Shown: one piece after another, positions 14,358 through 15,325 of the stretch
Layout: each line of letters opens with the position of its first letter
Numbering within the stretch: the stretch's first letter is position 1
NCBI GenBank assembly: GCA_036275295.1
Contig: DASUEB010000127.1
Location: 1 to 15,325, forward strand
Length of the DNA stretch: 15,325 nucleotides
From: DASUEB01 sp036275295
GTDB lineage: Bacteria; Bacteroidota; Bacteroidia; Flavobacteriales_D; Luteibaculaceae
Direction of reading: 5' to 3'
The notes under the pieces: model-generated
Databases searched by the model: none
Told to the model about the DNA's origin: nothing
What the model saw: only the letters and a program-made list of their open reading frames with translations
Position numbers and translations under genes: made by a program

Positions 14358-15169
14358 GGGTTGGGTATTTGATAGTGATGGTTAATTAATCGTTCAAAAA
14401 GCCGTTGTGGCAAAAGTGCTTTAAGGATCAGGGTAAAACGCTGAAAGGGCGAGCCGATCACATAGCGCAAGCGGGGCCTTGGATTGCGGATAATGGGCTC
14501 TAATTTAGCAGCCAAATAGGCAGCGGGATAGCTTCGAGCTACTTCGTCGTTGATCATTTCATACGTGCGCTCAAACTGATGCGAGAAGGGCGATTCAGGA
14601 GGCACCTCTGATCGACCTCTGTTTTGACTGATTTGGGTATTAAAATCGCCTGGTTCTACCAAAACCACCGAAATACCAAACTGACTCAGTTCCTGGCTGA
14701 GCGACTCCGTCAAACCCTCCAAGGCAAATTTGCTGGATGAGTAGACCCCCCGGAATGGCAGTCCAAAACGCCCTGCCAAGCTCGAAATCTGAATGATTTT
14801 ACCACCCGGTTGGGGCAGCAGCGTGAAAAACGAGGAGCACACATCGAGCACCCCGTACAAATTGGTTTCCATAACCGCGTGTATCTCGCTTCGGGTGGTG
14901 TGAATAAGCGGTCCGGCAAAACCCACGCCCGCGTTGTTGATCAGCACATCTACCCGCCCCTCTTTCTCGCGCATCCAGTGCGCAGCTTGTTCAATACTGT
15001 GTGATTGCGTGAGGTCGAGCGGTAAGAACGTAACACCGTTGCGGTTTTCTCCGAAAGAACAGCGGCGAGAAGTGGCATAGACCTTGTAGCGAGCAAACCT
15101 CGCCAAATGAGAAGCGATGGCCTCTCCGAGTCCCGAAGACCCTCCTGTTATGAGCACAACTGTTGGCAT
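14354..15169 (-). CDS. Short-chain dehydrogenase/reductase (SDR)
   Basis: NAD(P)-dependent oxidoreductase with a Rossmann fold, 271 aa; substrate unknown. Classical SDR motifs: TGGSSGLG at 8-15 (dinucleotide binding), NNAG at 78-81, the catalytic serine in IQISSLAG (129/130) and Y143-xxx-K147 in VYSSSKFALEG. SRRC after the second strand (34-37) suggests a preference for NADP(H), by inference. The extended C-terminus (about 190-271) with VEPGDFNTQI and a basic hydrophobic end is seen in lipid- or steroid-type SDRs. The ATG at 15169 is preceded by GGGGTAAG and lies only about 20 nt after the SRP RNA, with no separate promoter visible. It overlaps transaldolase by 4 bp. Confidence 0.9.
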   Translation of the reverse strand: MPTVVLITGGSSGLGEAIASHLARFARYKVYATSRRCSFGENRNGVTFLPLDLTQSHSIEQAAHWMREKEGRVDVLINNAGVGFAGPLIHTTRSEIHAVMETNLYGVLDVCSSFFTLLPQPGGKIIQISSLAGRFGLPFRGVYSSSKFALEGLTESLSQELSQFGISVVLVEPGDFNTQISQNRGRSEVPPESPFSHQFERTYEMINDEVARSYPAAYLAAKLEPIIRNPRPRLRYVIGSPFQRFTLILKALLPQRLFERLINHHYQIPNP

Positions 15170-15182
15170 TCTTACCCCGGGA

Positions 15183-15286
15183 AAAAAAGAGAGGCAAGTC
15201 GTGTTATCGCACCGCTACAACCGCCTACCCTTGCTTCGGTCAAGACCTGGGGGAGTTAGCAGGAGCTGGTCGTAACAGACTTGCCC
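15183..15286 (-). ncRNA. ffs: Bacterial small signal recognition particle RNA (4.5S-type)
   Basis: RNA partner of Ffh in co-translational targeting to the membrane; about 95-104 nt. The ends pair perfectly: GGCAAGTC (minus strand 15285-15278) with GACTTGCC (15200-15193), continued by TGTT with AACA. The domain IV core reads CCCCCAGG, then TCTTGACCGA, then AGCAAGGG: the conserved CAGG/AGCA symmetric loop flanked by C/G pairs, with 10 nt between as in E. coli. GGGTAGGCGG after it is typical of bacterial SRP RNA. The apical loop is UGAC (within U-UGAC-C) rather than GGAA; it fits a URRC-type variant. A T7 run (15188-15182) after the closing helix serves as terminator. Start placed by the promoter, 3' end by the T-run. 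Confidence 0.87.
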
Positions 15287-15289
15287 GTG

Positions 15290-15319
15290 CAAAAGTAACG
15301 CAATACGCTTAAAAATCAA
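15290..15319 (-). promoter_or_regulatory. Promoter of the SRP RNA gene
   Basis: On the minus strand TTG (15319-15317), a 19-nt spacer, then TACTTTTG (15297-15290). It is an exact match to TTG-N(17-23)-TAnnTTTG. The predicted start near 15286 falls on the GGG that begins the RNA's closing helix, so promoter and RNA predictions support each other. Confidence 0.75.
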
Positions 15320-15325
15320 GTTTCC

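Overview
The window looks like an ordinary chromosomal segment of a Bacteroidota bacterium, probably a Flavobacteriales-like lineage with mid-range GC. Four signs point there. (i) Several genes are preceded by the phylum's own promoter signature, TTG-N(17-23)-TAnnTTTG or its TAnnTTTG half. (ii) A secreted S8 protease ends in a type IX secretion (T9SS) sorting domain. (iii) A TPR/PD40-propeller envelope protein of PorE-like layout is present. (iv) The MnmA and TsaC/YciO-family proteins have Bacteroidota-type features. Shine-Dalgarno signals are weak throughout, as expected for the phylum.

Layout. Positions 1-8147 (+ strand): Na+/solute symporter (5' end cut by the window), a 2-oxo acid dehydrogenase E2 with its own promoter, a secreted TPR/PD40 protein, a DEDDh 3'-5' exonuclease, a FAHD1-like fumarylacetoacetate-hydrolase family enzyme, a terminator, and ATP-type phosphofructokinase. 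Positions 8165-10698 (- strand): a two-gene, ATGA-coupled operon of a secreted MORN-repeat protein followed by a T9SS-exported subtilisin-like protease. Position 10772 onward (+): mnmA, divergent from that operon. Positions 11951-12754: about 0.8 kb of non-coding DNA between convergent genes, made almost wholly of repeats: heptamer arrays, a 13-unit array of a 22-bp REP-like palindrome, 71-bp tandem copies and duplicated mosaic modules. Positions 12755-13551 (-): a YciO-like TsaC/Sua5 family gene, possibly preceded by a small coupled membrane-protein ORF. Positions 13601-15286 (-): the SRP RNA (ffs), then SDR oxidoreductase and transaldolase (ATGA-coupled), closed by a strong intrinsic terminator.

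Functional themes. Central carbon metabolism is represented by the E2, PfkA, transaldolase and FAH-family genes. Protein export and the envelope are represented by SRP RNA, the PD40 protein and the T9SS protease. tRNA modification is represented by MnmA and the TsaC-family protein. These are mostly housekeeping genes in short independent transcription units rather than one pathway.

I found no phage, transposase, CRISPR, toxin or defence cassette, and no convincing new multi-gene system. The items most worth a second look are the repeat island next to mnmA, the Asp-to-Asn change at the Mg-ATP position of PfkA, the SRP RNA with a non-GNRA apical loop lying directly ahead of the SDR gene, the TsaC-family protein without the usual catalytic tetrad, and the small ORF coupled to it.
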